Origin: JOPF133 sp052144935
GTDB lineage: Bacteria; Acidobacteriota; Terriglobia; Bryobacterales; Bryobacteraceae
Direction of reading: 5' to 3'
Assembly: GCA_052144935.1 (NCBI GenBank)
Contig: JBKQPR010000113.1
Coordinates: 1 to 51,616, forward strand
DNA length: 51,616 nt
Positions 7,137-15,643 of this stretch are shown piece after piece (position 1 is the first letter of the stretch; every line of letters starts with the position of its first letter). The notes beneath the pieces are model-generated. The model did no database searches. It was not told the origin of the DNA and saw nothing but the letters and a program-made list of their open reading frames with translations. A program made the position numbers and the translations under genes.

Positions 7137-9764
7137 GTGAGACCCCCAAGTCTTGCCTGGCTGGTAGCGCTGTTTTTGGTTCCAGCCGGCCGGGCGCAGA
7201 GCAGCAGCTATACCGCATACACGGTCGTCGGGCCGTGGTCGAATCCTCTATTCGGCCCGGCATTCACCTCGAGCGGGCGGTTCGATATCGTCGCCACCGA
7301 CTGGGCCGGCGACCTTTACGCAGAATACGGCGGGCCCATTTGGAAAATCGACGCGCAGGGCAACCTGTCGCCGGTTACGGAATTCGGTCCCGCCGCGGTC
7401 GCACCCGGCCAGCCGGTGTACGCGCTTCTGGCAGGGCCCGAATACTTTGGCTTCACAGCCGATCCGCAAGGCGATCTCTTTCTGGCTGGCGGTAACGCGA
7501 TTTACCGGGTCGGTTCCGACGGGCTGATGGAAGTGTATTCCCCGGTGGCGGCTACCGGCGTTGCCTGCGATGCCGCCGGCAATCTCTATGCGAACGTGAA
7601 GAGCGCGCAAGTAGTGCGCGTTGCCAGCGATGGCAGCGCCGTGCCGGTGGCCGGAACGGGCGTTGCCGGGTACAGCGGCGATGGCGGCCCGGCCATCGAC
7701 GCGCAGATTAACGGATTCATAGTGGTGGATGAGGCCGGCAACATTTGGATTGGCGACGAGCAGGACAACGTGATTCGTAAGATAGACCCGACCGGCACGA
7801 TCAATACCGTGGCACACGTCAGCTACCTGAACAGCATGGCTGCCTTCAACGGAGCGGCTTACTATAGCCAGTATTCGAGCACTGGAGCCAATCCCAACCA
7901 GGTGATGCGGGTGGACGCCAGCGGGGCGATTGAGACGGTTGCCGGCGTTCCATACTCCGCGCCCTATAACGGCGATGGCGGACCGGCGACCGCGGCGGCG
8001 CTGACGGACATCCTCAGCCTGGCGGTGGACGCGGCCGGCAATCTCTACATTGCGGACGCCAACCGTTTACGCATGGTGGATACCTCGGGCGCGATCCACA
8101 CCGTGGCGGGTTGCCAGTGCGGCGGCGATGGCGGTCCGGCGGTTTGGGGCGAGGCGGGGGCGCCTGCCGGGATGGCCCAGGACGCCGCGGGTGACATCTA
8201 CTTCTCCGATCAGGGTTCGCACATGGTTCGGCGGATTGCTCCCGATGGAACGGTTTCCGCTGTGGCCGGCATCGGCGAGGCGGGCTTTTCAGGCGATGGA
8301 GGTCCGGCCACGGCGGCGCGACTGGCGTGGCCCGCCGGATTGGCTTTCGATAGCGCGGGCAACCTCTACATCGCCGACGAGCAGAACAACCGCATCCGCG
8401 AAGTCACAACGGCCGGCATCATTCAGACTGTGGCGGGCAACGGTGTGGCGGCGTTCGCCGGGGATAGCGGCCCGGCCACTGCGGCCTCGCTCGGTCTGCC
8501 CGATGGCGTGGCAGTGGACGTGTCGGGGAACCTCTATATCGCCGATACCGCCAGCCATCGCATTCGCAGAGTCACCGGCGGCACCATCCAGACCATTGCC
8601 GGGTCGGATCAATACGGGTCGACCGGCGACGGCGGACCCGCCGCGCAAGCCCTGCTCATCAACCCGCGATCGCTGGTGTTCGACCAAGCCGGCAACCTGG
8701 TGCTGACCGATTCATCGGCCCGCGTAGTTCGGCGCATCACTCGAGCGGGAATCATCCAGCGCGTAGCGGGCACCGGGCAGGAGGGGTTCAGCGGAAATGG
8801 CGGGCCGGCGGCGGCCGCGGAACTCGACCTTCCCTGGGGAATCACGGTGGACAGTGCCGGAAATGTTCTCATTGGCGATGGCGATGCGATTCGATCGGTG
8901 AATCCGGCGGGCATCATCCAGGACGTCTCGTACGGCGGCGTCAGCGTCGTCAAGGGGCTGGTGGTAGATGGCGCCGCAAACTTATGGATCGCCGGCGGCA
9001 GCACGGTCGAGGTGCTGTCGCAAGGCGGTCCGCCATTTCCTCTGGCGCCCGTGATCACGAACCAGGAGGTCGCCAGCGCCGCGCTGTCCAATGTTTCGAT
9101 CTTGACAGGTTCCCTATCGGCGGGCGTTGCGCCCGGAGAGTTCGTCACGATTCCGGGGATGCGGCTGGCCTCCACGGATGCTGCCGTGGTGCGGGTGCTG
9201 TTCGATGGAATTTCGGCGCCCGTTCTGTCGGTGAGTGCGGAGCAGGTCAACGCCGTTGCGCCTTACGAGATTTCCGGTCAGGCATCGGTGGGAGTGACGG
9301 TAGAGGTGAACGGGGTCAGTTCCAACACCTCCACCGTGGCGGTGCTGCCGGCCGCGCCCGAACTGTATACGTACAGCTTGGGTATCCTCATCTCGGCATC
9401 GGCGCTCAACCAGGACGGCACCTACAACGGACCTGGCAACCCGGCGCCGGTTGGAACGGTGGTGTCGCTATTTGCGACCGGCGCGGGGAACATGATTCCG
9501 CCGGAGACCGATGGCGCAGTCGTGAGCGGCCCGCCGTGGCCCGTTCCGGCGCTGCCGGTTTCGGTGACCATGGGGACGCGTTCGCTGCAGATACTGTACG
9601 CCGGCGCCGCGCCCGGCTTGGTCTCAGGCGCATTGCAGGTGAATGTGCTGATCCCGAACAATCTGGTGCCCGCGCCCGAGGCTGGCGTGATGGACTATTA
9701 TTTGACCCAACTGCGCGTGGGATACGGGCAATCCCTGGCGGCTTACGTTTGGGTCAAGCCCTGA
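7137..9764 (+). CDS. Secreted NHL-repeat protein with TIGR03437-type C-terminal domain
   Basis: The protein has about 875 residues. GTG 7137 gives a clean signal peptide ending PAGRAQS; the frame is open farther upstream but overlaps the previous gene. About eight NHL-type beta-propeller blades run from residue 100 to 620, each with a GDGGPA turn and a (D)xAGNLYIAD strand (for example the blades near 8330-8420 and 8470-8560). The last 230 residues form the Solibacter-type domain also found in the protein at 30091, with VASAA...SGSLSAGVAPGE, VNAVAPYEI, VVSLFATGAG and LQVNVLIP. NHL propellers bind proteins or carbohydrates; an extracellular or cell-surface binding role is likely. Confidence 0.88.
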   Translation: MRPPSLAWLVALFLVPAGRAQSSSYTAYTVVGPWSNPLFGPAFTSSGRFDIVATDWAGDLYAEYGGPIWKIDAQGNLSPVTEFGPAAVAPGQPVYALLAGPEYFGFTADPQGDLFLAGGNAIYRVGSDGLMEVYSPVAATGVACDAAGNLYANVKSAQVVRVASDGSAVPVAGTGVAGYSGDGGPAIDAQINGFIVVDEAGNIWIGDEQDNVIRKIDPTGTINTVAHVSYLNSMAAFNGAAYYSQYSSTGANPNQVMRVDASGAIETVAGVPYSAPYNGDGGPATAAALTDILSLAVDAAGNLYIADANRLRMVDTSGAIHTVAGCQCGGDGGPAVWGEAGAPAGMAQDAAGDIYFSDQGSHMVRRIAPDGTVSAVAGIGEAGFSGDGGPATAARLAWPAGLAFDSAGNLYIADEQNNRIREVTTAGIIQTVAGNGVAAFAGDSGPATAASLGLPDGVAVDVSGNLYIADTASHRIRRVTGGTIQTIAGSDQYGSTGDGGPAAQALLINPRSLVFDQAGNLVLTDSSARVVRRITRAGIIQRVAGTGQEGFSGNGGPAAAAELDLPWGITVDSAGNVLIGDGDAIRSVNPAGIIQDVSYGGVSVVKGLVVDGAANLWIAGGSTVEVLSQGGPPFPLAPVITNQEVASAALSNVSILTGSLSAGVAPGEFVTIPGMRLASTDAAVVRVLFDGISAPVLSVSAEQVNAVAPYEISGQASVGVTVEVNGVSSNTSTVAVLPAAPELYTYSLGILISASALNQDGTYNGPGNPAPVGTVVSLFATGAGNMIPPETDGAVVSGPPWPVPALPVSVTMGTRSLQILYAGAAPGLVSGALQVNVLIPNNLVPAPEAGVMDYYLTQLRVGYGQSLAAYVWVKP

Positions 9765-9779
9765 GCGGGCGCGCCGCTC

Positions 9780-9808
9780 TTGACAAACATTTTAGTTGAA
9801 ACTAAAAT
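9780..9808 (+). promoter_or_regulatory. Promoter with embedded ArsR-type operator
   Basis: The -35 box is TTGACA (9780-9785) and the -10 box TAAAAT (9803-9808), with the ideal 17-bp spacing. Between and overlapping them is a perfect inverted repeat TTTTAGTT-GA-AACTAAAA (9790-9807). A repressor bound there would cover the core promoter. The predicted transcription start is about 9815, only 2 nt before ATG 9817, so the mRNA of the ArsR gene would be essentially leaderless; no Shine-Dalgarno is visible. Confidence 0.75.
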
Positions 9809-9816
9809 ATATTTCC

Positions 9817-10170
9817 ATGGAGTCCGCGGTGCTGGATGCGATCGCCTCACCGCGCCGGCGCGAGATTTTGCGCCTGGTGTGGAACGAGGAGCAGACCGCC
9901 GGCGCCATCCACAGGGCCATGCCGGACGTTACCTTCGGAGCGGTTTCGCTGCAGTTGCGGGCGCTGGTCGAGGCGGGCCTGGTGGAGGCCCGCGCCAAAC
10001 AGCGAAACCGGTTTTACAGGGCCCGCCGCGAGGCGCTCGGGCCGGTTGCGGAGATCCTGGAGCGCATGTGGGACGACGCGTTGTGGAAGCTCAAGCTGGC
10101 TGCTGAATTGGAAGAAACCCGCCGGGGGCCTAAGCCGCGCCGGCGCCATAGCAAGAAACCAAGACTGTGA
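9817..10170 (+). CDS. ArsR-family transcriptional repressor
   Basis: Winged-helix protein of 117 residues: LDAIASPRRREILRLVWNEE, then the recognition region (TFGAVSLQLRALVEAGLVEAR) and wing (NRFYRARREALGPV). This is the metal-independent SdpR/ArsR subtype that commonly pairs with an SRPBCC (AHSA1) gene; no Cys ligand pair is present. ATG 9817 is preferred over TTG 9796, which lies inside the operator. The palindrome spanning its promoter strongly suggests autoregulation. The SRPBCC partner begins 6 nt downstream. The C-terminus is unusually basic (GPKPRRRHSKKPRL). Confidence 0.9.
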   Translation: MESAVLDAIASPRRREILRLVWNEEQTAGAIHRAMPDVTFGAVSLQLRALVEAGLVEARAKQRNRFYRARREALGPVAEILERMWDDALWKLKLAAELEETRRGPKPRRRHSKKPRL

Positions 10171-10176
10171 GGGAGC

Positions 10177-10953
10177 ATGCCGGAATTACCATACGAGTTG
10201 GATCGGACCATTTTGATCAAAGCTGAGCCGGAGACGGTTTTTCGATTTTTCACCGATAGCGCGCGATGGGCCGGTTGGTGGGGCGCCGGCTCGACCATCG
10301 ACGCCAGGCCGGGCGGCAAGGTGTACATCCGCCACCCCAACGGAGTGGAAACCTTGGGCGAGGTTTTGGAAGTACACGCGCCCGAGCGGATCGCCTTCAC
10401 CTACGGTTTCGCCAGCGGCCGGCCGATACCGCCCGGCGCCTCGCGCGTAACCATTCAGCTTGAGCCGGACGAAGCCGGAACCCGGCTGCAGCTCCGGCAT
10501 GAATTCACGGAGGCCGGTCCGCGCGACGAACACGTGCAAGCGTGGCGCTTCCAGCTTTCGCTGTTCGCCAACGTGGTGGCCAACGAAGCCTACGCGCACG
10601 TGGCCGGCGCGGTGGATGCCTGGTTCGGCGCCTGGGTGGTGGCGGACGCTCAGGCGCGCGAGGAAACGCTCGCCAAAATCGTAGCGCCCGGAATCCGGTT
10701 CCGGGACCGGTTCAGTCTGCTCGATGGCATGGCCGATTTGATGGCGCACATCGGCGCGGCGCAGCGCTTCATGCCGGGCATCGTCCTGCGGCGGAAGGGA
10801 GACGTGCGGCATTGCCAGGGCGAAGTGCTGGCCGATTGGGTTGCGGCGGGGAGCGACGGGAAAGAACGTATGAGCGGAACGAGCCTCTTCGTGTTCCGGC
10901 CGGACGGGCGGATCGATGCGGTGACGGGGTTTACGAATCCGCCTTCGGCTTAG
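10177..10953 (+). CDS. SRPBCC (AHSA1-like) domain fused to a SnoaL-like domain
   Basis: The 258-residue protein has two domains. Residues 1-145 are an AHSA1/START-like pocket (TILIKAEPETVFRFFTDSARWAGWWG near the start, GEVLEVHAPERIAFTYGF in the middle). Residues 150-258 look like a SnoaL/NTF2-like domain (RFRDRFSLLDGMADLMAHIGAAQRFMPGI, then FVFRPDGRIDAVTGF). Both folds bind small hydrophobic molecules. The partner ArsR gene 6 nt upstream suggests the pair senses and binds a small ligand, or responds to stress; the ligand is unknown. The two-domain fusion is less usual than the single SRPBCC form. Confidence 0.85.
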   Translation: MPELPYELDRTILIKAEPETVFRFFTDSARWAGWWGAGSTIDARPGGKVYIRHPNGVETLGEVLEVHAPERIAFTYGFASGRPIPPGASRVTIQLEPDEAGTRLQLRHEFTEAGPRDEHVQAWRFQLSLFANVVANEAYAHVAGAVDAWFGAWVVADAQAREETLAKIVAPGIRFRDRFSLLDGMADLMAHIGAAQRFMPGIVLRRKGDVRHCQGEVLADWVAAGSDGKERMSGTSLFVFRPDGRIDAVTGFTNPPSA

Positions 10954-10958
10954 GCTGG

Positions 10959-11076
10959 GGCTCCGATTCACCACGGAGACACGGAGATAGCGGAGGAAGC
11001 GCGGAGAAAACCAAGAGAAAAGGGTTTTCTCTGCGTAGCCTCTGTGACCTCCGCGCCTCCGCGGTGAATCGGAGCC
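10959..11076. repeat. Long inverted repeat of the CACGGAG family, copy A
   Basis: Outer arms GGCTCCGATTCACC (10959-10972) and its exact complement (11063-11076) flank a purine-rich CACGGAGACACGGAG-like half and a pyrimidine-rich CTCCGCGCCTCCGCGG-like half. The whole can fold as one long hairpin. It lies between the SRPBCC gene and the PadR promoter. A related copy is at 21709-21845; the inner sequence is shared but the outer arm sequence is different in each. Confidence 0.8.
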
Positions 11077-11092
11077 ACCCATACTTCGGCCT

Positions 11093-11113
11093 TCTACATG
11101 TATAATGTGTAGA
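11093..11113. promoter_or_regulatory. PadR-type operator over a TATAAT -10 box
   Basis: TCTACA-N9-TGTAGA is an inverted repeat whose centre holds TATAAT (11101-11106), the probable -10 box of the padR/ADOP operon. A strong Shine-Dalgarno AAGGAGG (11116-11122) follows, 8 nt before ATG 11131. PadR proteins usually repress their own operon through such a site; direct binding is inference. Confidence 0.6.
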
Positions 11114-11130
11114 AGAAGGAGGTATAGGCA

Positions 11131-11475
11131 ATGACGGTGAAATCGGATCTCCCCCAGGGGACGCTCGACCTCTTGATCTTGAAAATTGTCGCGCTGGGAC
11201 CCGTCCACGGGTACGCCATCGCGCAACGGCTGCAGCAGGTGTCGCGCGATGTGGTCCAGGTTCCGCAAGGCTCGCTCTACCCGGCCTTGCACCGGTTGGA
11301 GAATCGCGGCCTTCTGGCGGCGGACTGGAAGGAGACCGAGACCGGGCGTGAGGCCAAGTTCTATCGCCTGACGCGCAAGGGGCGGGCGCGGCTCGACACG
11401 GAGACGGCCAGTTGGGCCCGCCTGGCGGAAGCCGTCGGCCTCATCCTGAGACTGTCGGAGGGAGGCGCGAAATGA
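11131..11475 (+). CDS. PadR-family transcriptional regulator
   Basis: This 114-residue PadR has the family opening LPQGTLDLLILKIVALGPVHG and the winged-helix core (SLYPALHRLENRGLLAADWKE, then GREAKFYRLTRKGRARL). A short C-terminal helix serves dimerisation. In Acidobacteriota such genes sit directly upstream of ADOP permeases, as here: its stop overlaps the ATG of the permease (ATGA), indicating translational coupling. It probably represses the pair through the operator at 11093-11113; the inducer is unknown. Confidence 0.95.
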   Translation: MTVKSDLPQGTLDLLILKIVALGPVHGYAIAQRLQQVSRDVVQVPQGSLYPALHRLENRGLLAADWKETETGREAKFYRLTRKGRARLDTETASWARLAEAVGLILRLSEGGAK

Positions 11476-14117
11476 GCTGGTGGCAGCGTCTGTGGCGCCG
11501 AAGCCGGATGGAGGAGCAGCTTGATAAGGAGCTTCGCTTCCATATCGAGCAACACGCGGCCGATCTGATCGCGGGGGGCCACGACCCCGCGGAGGCGCGC
11601 CGGCAGGCCCGGCTGGTTCTAGGCGGTCCCGAGCAGGTGAAGGAGCAGTGCCGCGATGCCCGTGGCACACGCTGGATTGAGGACCTGTGGCACGACTTCC
11701 GCTATGCCCTGCGCACTCTGCGGCAGCGGCCGGCGTTCACGGCCGTGGCCCTGTTGACCCTGGCCCTCGGCACGGGAGCGACCACCGTTATGTTCACCGT
11801 GATCAACGGGGTGCTGCTGAAGCCGCTGCCCTATCCGGATCCCGCCAGGCTGGTGGCCGTGCATGGACATGCGGATGACTGGAATGTGGCCTTGTACGGC
11901 GACCAGAATCTGTCATACCCCGATTTTCTCGATTGCCGGCGCGAGAGCCGCTCGCTGGAGCTGGCGGGGTGGTTTTACAACCCCGGCACGCTGAGCGAGC
12001 CCGGCGACCCCGAGCACGTCGAGGAATTCCAGGCCTCTTCCAACCTGTTTTCGGTCTTCGGCGTTCCGCTGTTTCGAGGGCGTCCGTTCCTGCCCGAGGA
12101 GGACAAGCCAGGTGGAGCGCCAGTGACGATCCTGGGCTACAGTCTGTGGCAGCGCCGGTTCGCCGCCGACCCGGCCGCGCTGGGCACCGCGCTGGTTCTT
12201 GACGGAGCGCGCTATACCGTGGTGGGCATCGCCGCCGAGGGCTTCCGGATCGATGATGGCGAAGCGGATGTGTATACGCCGCTCGGTCAAAGCACCTACC
12301 CGATTCTCAAGCGTCGCGGACCGCATCCCATCGGAGGCATCGCCCGCCTGCGCCCCGGCGTGACGCTGCTCCAGGCCCAGACGGAACTGGCCCTGCTGGG
12401 CCGCCACCTGGCCGAACAGTATCCGGACACCAACAAGGGCCGCGGTTTCATCGCGGCGACGTTGCATCCAGACGTGGGAGACGTCCGGTCCACGCTGTGG
12501 CTGCTGCTGGGCGCGGTGAGCCTGGTGTTGCTGATCGCGTGTGTCAATGTAGCCAGCCTGCTATTGGCCCGTGCGGTTTCGCGCAGCCGGGAATTTGCCA
12601 TGCGGGTGGCGCTCGGGGCAAGCCGCAGCCGGCTGGTGCGTCAATGTCTGACGGAGAGCGCGGTGTTGGGCCTTTCCGGAGGCCTGCTTGGCATCCTGCT
12701 GGCAGCGGTCGGAATCCGCCCGTTTGTAGTGTTCTGGCCGGGCAGTTTGCCGCGCGCCGAGGAGGTCCACGTCGATTGGCATGTGCTGCTGTTCGCACTG
12801 GGCGTCTCTCTCGGGAGCGGACTTTTCTTTGGACTGGCGCCGGCGCTGCGCGTTCCGGCGCGCGAGCTGGAACTGACCCTGCGCGCCGGTGCGCGGACCG
12901 TAGCGGGCCGCTCGCGCCACCTGCACGGAGGTTTCGTGATCTCCGAGATCGCCCTCGCGGTGGTGTTGCTGGTCTCGGCGGGGATGCTCGGGCGCACGCT
13001 CCTGCATCTCTCGTCCCTCGACCCGGGCGTGAACATTCGCAACATCCTGACCGCCCGGATGGCGCTTTCGCCGGCCACGCTCTCCGATCCGGCGCGGATT
13101 CGCGCCGCCTGGCAGGACGTCCTGGATCGCGCGCACCGCGTGCCGGGAGTCGAGTCCATTACGATGGTGGACACCGTGCCGATGCGCCAAGGCAACAACC
13201 AGATCGGCTACTGGACCAGCGCGAATCTGCCGCCGGAGAACCAGCAGCCGATCACGTTGGCATCCAGCGTGACGCCGGATTATCTGAAGGTGATGGGGAT
13301 CCGCCTGATCGAAGGCCGCTTCTTCGATGACCAGGATCGTAAGGGCAATGAATCGGCGGCCGTGATTGACGACGTGATGGCGCAACAGGCGTTCGGCGGA
13401 CAGGAGCCGATCGGCAAGCATCTGTGGATCGGGATCGCCCCCGACCCCGTGCGGGTGGTGGGAGTGGTGAGCCATGTCCGGCATTGGGGGCTCGCCGGGG
13501 ACGATAAAGCGCAGGTACGCGCCCAGTTGTATTATCCGTTTGCCCAGGTCCCCGACCAGTTACTGCGCCGTTGGTCCGAACTCATGTCCATTGCCGTGCG
13601 GACGGGCATCCCTCCCTTGAATGTGGTCGAGGCGCTGCGGCGGGAAGTGCGCGGAGCCGGGGGCGATCAGGTTCTCTACGAGGTTCGCACGATGGAGCAG
13701 CTCGCCAGCGGCACTCTCTCGCGGCAACGCTTCCTGGCGCTGTTGTTCGGCATGTTCGCGGGCCTGGCTTTGCTGCTCGCGTGCGTGGGGATTTATGGCG
13801 TGCTGGCGTACCTGACCAGCCAGCGCGTGCCGGAGATCGGCGTGCGTATGGCGCTGGGGGCTACCGCTCGGGATGTCATGCGGATGGTGTTTCGCCAGAG
13901 CCTGGGAATGATTCTCGCCGGTGTGGGCGTGGGCGCGGCCGCTGCCCTGGCGGCAGGGCGCGTGCTGGAGCGCCTGGTGGAGGGAATGCGGCCCACCGAG
14001 CCGCTGACCGTGGCGACAATGATTTCCGTGCTGGTGGCCGCCGCCCTGTTCGCGAGTTTTCTGCCCGCGCGGCGCGCCAGCCGGGTGGACCCGATGAGGG
14101 CTCTGCGGGAAGAGTAG
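11472..14117 (+). CDS. ADOP-type permease (MacB/FtsX-like, duplicated)
   Basis: This 881-residue protein starts at ATG 11472, overlapping the padR stop. Residues 1-75 form the amphipathic N-terminal region seen in PadR-linked ADOPs (MEEQLDKELRFHIEQHAADL). Two MacB periplasmic domain plus FtsX permease repeats follow: a first membrane helix near residue 95 (FTAVALLTLALGTGATTV), three helices around 355-480 (LWLLLGAVSLVLLIACVNVASLL opens them), a second periplasmic domain, and three C-terminal helices. It ends in the family tail SFLPARRASRVDPMRALREE. There is no ATPase gene next to it, hence the name orphan permease. Export of a lipid or peptide is presumed but unproven. Confidence 0.93.
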   Translation: MSWWQRLWRRSRMEEQLDKELRFHIEQHAADLIAGGHDPAEARRQARLVLGGPEQVKEQCRDARGTRWIEDLWHDFRYALRTLRQRPAFTAVALLTLALGTGATTVMFTVINGVLLKPLPYPDPARLVAVHGHADDWNVALYGDQNLSYPDFLDCRRESRSLELAGWFYNPGTLSEPGDPEHVEEFQASSNLFSVFGVPLFRGRPFLPEEDKPGGAPVTILGYSLWQRRFAADPAALGTALVLDGARYTVVGIAAEGFRIDDGEADVYTPLGQSTYPILKRRGPHPIGGIARLRPGVTLLQAQTELALLGRHLAEQYPDTNKGRGFIAATLHPDVGDVRSTLWLLLGAVSLVLLIACVNVASLLLARAVSRSREFAMRVALGASRSRLVRQCLTESAVLGLSGGLLGILLAAVGIRPFVVFWPGSLPRAEEVHVDWHVLLFALGVSLGSGLFFGLAPALRVPARELELTLRAGARTVAGRSRHLHGGFVISEIALAVVLLVSAGMLGRTLLHLSSLDPGVNIRNILTARMALSPATLSDPARIRAAWQDVLDRAHRVPGVESITMVDTVPMRQGNNQIGYWTSANLPPENQQPITLASSVTPDYLKVMGIRLIEGRFFDDQDRKGNESAAVIDDVMAQQAFGGQEPIGKHLWIGIAPDPVRVVGVVSHVRHWGLAGDDKAQVRAQLYYPFAQVPDQLLRRWSELMSIAVRTGIPPLNVVEALRREVRGAGGDQVLYEVRTMEQLASGTLSRQRFLALLFGMFAGLALLLACVGIYGVLAYLTSQRVPEIGVRMALGATARDVMRMVFRQSLGMILAGVGVGAAAALAAGRVLERLVEGMRPTEPLTVATMISVLVAAALFASFLPARRASRVDPMRALREE

Positions 14118-14147
14118 GGCGGCTCACGATGGTGGCGCGGAGCCGCC
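14118..14147 (+). terminator. GC-rich stem-loop after the ADOP gene
   Basis: GGCGGCTC and GAGCCGCC form a perfect 8-bp stem with a 14-nt loop directly after the stop codon. There is no T-run, so it may act as a weak or Rho-assisted terminator or an mRNA 3' end stabiliser. Confidence 0.4.
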
Positions 14148-14162
14148 AGGGCTTCCGGGCAG

Positions 14163-14507
14163 TCACTGGTGCTTAGCGCAGTAATCTGAACGGTCACTTT
14201 GTGTACACATCCCGTTGTAGCAGTAGTGAACCACAAAGGTGAGCGGACTGCTGGGTGTCAGGCTTCCTGGGAAGTTGGAAGTTGTGACGGACCCGTCGCT
14301 GTTGGTAACCGTTAGCGTCGCCGAGGATACGCCCGTGCCCGGGTCCGAAATCGAAGTGGGGGGCGAACCGCCGAGGACTACCGTCACGGGGCCGGTATTG
14401 ACGGGCACCTCGTTGGATCCCGACGCGTACCAGGGCAAAGTTATTCCGTCATTCAGCGTGAGAGTCCAGGACTTCGCTAGCTTAAGGTCGACATAGTACT
14501 GTCGCAA
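14163..14507 (-). pseudogene. Tail of a secreted Ig-like/cell-surface protein, no proper start
   Basis: The minus-strand frame encodes a protein-like sequence of about 114 residues with a beta-sandwich look (KLAKSWTLTLNDGITLPWYA, PVTVVLGGSPP, SSATLTVTNSDGSVTTSN) and a Cys-containing end. The only start is a TTG without a Shine-Dalgarno. In the same frame it reads back directly into the stop codon of the kinase remnant at 14535-14711. The simplest reading is that a deletion joined the head of a kinase gene to the tail of another gene. Confidence 0.5.
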
Positions 14508-14534
14508 TTGCCGGCTGCACTGCAGACGCTGGAA

Positions 14535-14711
14535 CTATGAAGCATCTCGAATGCCGGTACGTTCATGCTCCGCGAGCATGCGCCGGACTTCGTCAGACAG
14601 GTCGGGATCGCCGGCGCATTCCCGGCCGAGGAACTCCCCGGCCGCCTCGGGAGGAAATGCCGCCGCGGTATCAAAGAGCTGGCGAACTCTCTTCCAGCGT
14701 TCAGGGGTCAT
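14535..14711 (-). pseudogene. N-terminal remnant of an acidobacterial Ser/Thr protein kinase gene
   Basis: ATG 14711 opens a 58-codon frame: MTPERWKRVRQLFDTA, then EAAGEFLGRECAGDPDLSDE and VRRMLAEHERTG. This is the characteristic N-terminal region preceding the kinase domain in the ECF-linked Ser/Thr kinases abundant in Acidobacteriota. It stops at TAG 14535-14537 before any kinase motif. Its ATG overlaps the TGA of the upstream sigma remnant (ATGA), the normal arrangement of the sigma/kinase pair. Confidence 0.75.
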
Positions 14712-14837
14712 CCGGCCGTCCCGCTGAACTCAGCCTGGAGCCACGCGCGCCGAACTCCAGTCGCGTTTGACCGTACGGACGGAGATGCCCAACACGTGAG
14801 CCCTGTGTTCATCCGTGGCGGATCGTTCTTTCTCCCG
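14708..14837 (-). pseudogene. C-terminal remnant of an ECF sigma factor with frameshift
   Basis: Reading from 14837 the frame gives a sigma region 4 helix-turn-helix (AHVLGISVRTVKRDWSSAR) and then loses frame near 14722-14740. Restoring it gives WLQAEFSGTAG and a TGA that overlaps the kinase-remnant start. The residues match the end of ECF sigma factors that precede Ser/Thr kinases in Solibacter-like genomes. Sigma region 2 is absent; its place is taken by the mmcQ-like gene, whose stop codon is immediately upstream. Confidence 0.7.
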
Positions 14838-15218
14838 CTACGGTCCGCGCTTTACCAGCTTGCGCAGGCTCTTGGGCGCGATCAGGCGATAGCTGACCCC
14901 CACCAGTTCGGCGACTTCGTCCCAATCGACCTCGCCCGTGTCCAGGCGCAGCGCGATCCAGCCTCTCGGCCCGATGTAAGCGGGCAGGTAAAAGCGGTCC
15001 GGTTGAGCGGACGCGAGAGCGGCGTTATCGCCGGGCAGCGCCTTGCACGCGACCGAAAGGATGCCATCGCCGTGATGGTCGTTCAGGAAATACGCGAAGG
15101 TGCTCTTGCGGACCAGAAAGGCGGCGTGGCTTCCGTGGTCCAGCCGCGCCGCCTCTGGCAGCGCCAGACAGACCTTCGTGAGCTGGGCGAGACAATCATC
15201 GGCAGTGGTTGCAGACAT
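14838..15218 (-). CDS. MmcQ/YjbR-family protein
   Basis: A 126-residue member of the MmcQ/YjbR (CyaY-like fold) family. Landmarks are CLALPEAARLDHGSHAAFLVRKSTFAYF, a central DRFYLPAYIGPRGWIALRL segment and the C-terminal AELVGVSYRLIAPKSLRKLV. Family members bind DNA or act as small accessory proteins; the biological role is not established. Start ATG 15218. Its stop abuts the sigma-factor remnant, so an insertion or deletion event occurred here. Confidence 0.85.
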   Translation of the reverse strand: MSATTADDCLAQLTKVCLALPEAARLDHGSHAAFLVRKSTFAYFLNDHHGDGILSVACKALPGDNAALASAQPDRFYLPAYIGPRGWIALRLDTGEVDWDEVAELVGVSYRLIAPKSLRKLVKRGP

Positions 15219-15256
15219 GCCTCCTATTGTCGCCTAAAAGAGCCGATTGCCCCGGC

Positions 15257-15643
15257 TTACCCGCCGATCTCGATCGACCGCGCCACGTCGCCGCGGCGCT
15301 CGGGAGTGAATTTGACCGAAACGGCCTTGTTCATGTCTCCGGTCAGCTCTTTGAGAGTGATGGCCCGATCGCCGGATTTGATCCGAGTCCTGGCGGTGAG
15401 GACCATATCGAAGGGAATTCCATCCGGCGTTTCCACCACCACCATTTTCCGATCGGGATCGACCATGGAGATCTTCCCGGAGAGGGTTTCCGGTGGCCAG
15501 GCGCTCCGTATGGCCGTGGCCGCCGTCATATTCTTGTTGGTGTTGTTATTTGTTTTGGCCGCGGGTCCGTTGGCCGCGGTCAGTGGAACCGCCAACAACA
15601 GCGCGCACGCTGTGCCGGCCAGGAACGACAGATCGACTTTCAT
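15257..15643 (-). CDS. Small secreted protein, DUF5666-like
   Basis: This 128-residue protein starts at ATG 15643, chosen because GGAGG lies about 10 nt upstream and a signal peptide follows directly (residues 1-24, ending PLTAANG). An Asn-rich linker precedes a beta-rich domain (ETLSGKISMVDPDRKMVVVE, then TRIKSGDRAITLKELTG and VSVKFTPERRGDVARSIEI). The pattern resembles the DUF5666 OB-like fold common in exported acidobacterial proteins. Function unknown. Confidence 0.75.
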   Translation of the reverse strand: MKVDLSFLAGTACALLLAVPLTAANGPAAKTNNNTNKNMTAATAIRSAWPPETLSGKISMVDPDRKMVVVETPDGIPFDMVLTARTRIKSGDRAITLKELTGDMNKAVSVKFTPERRGDVARSIEIGG

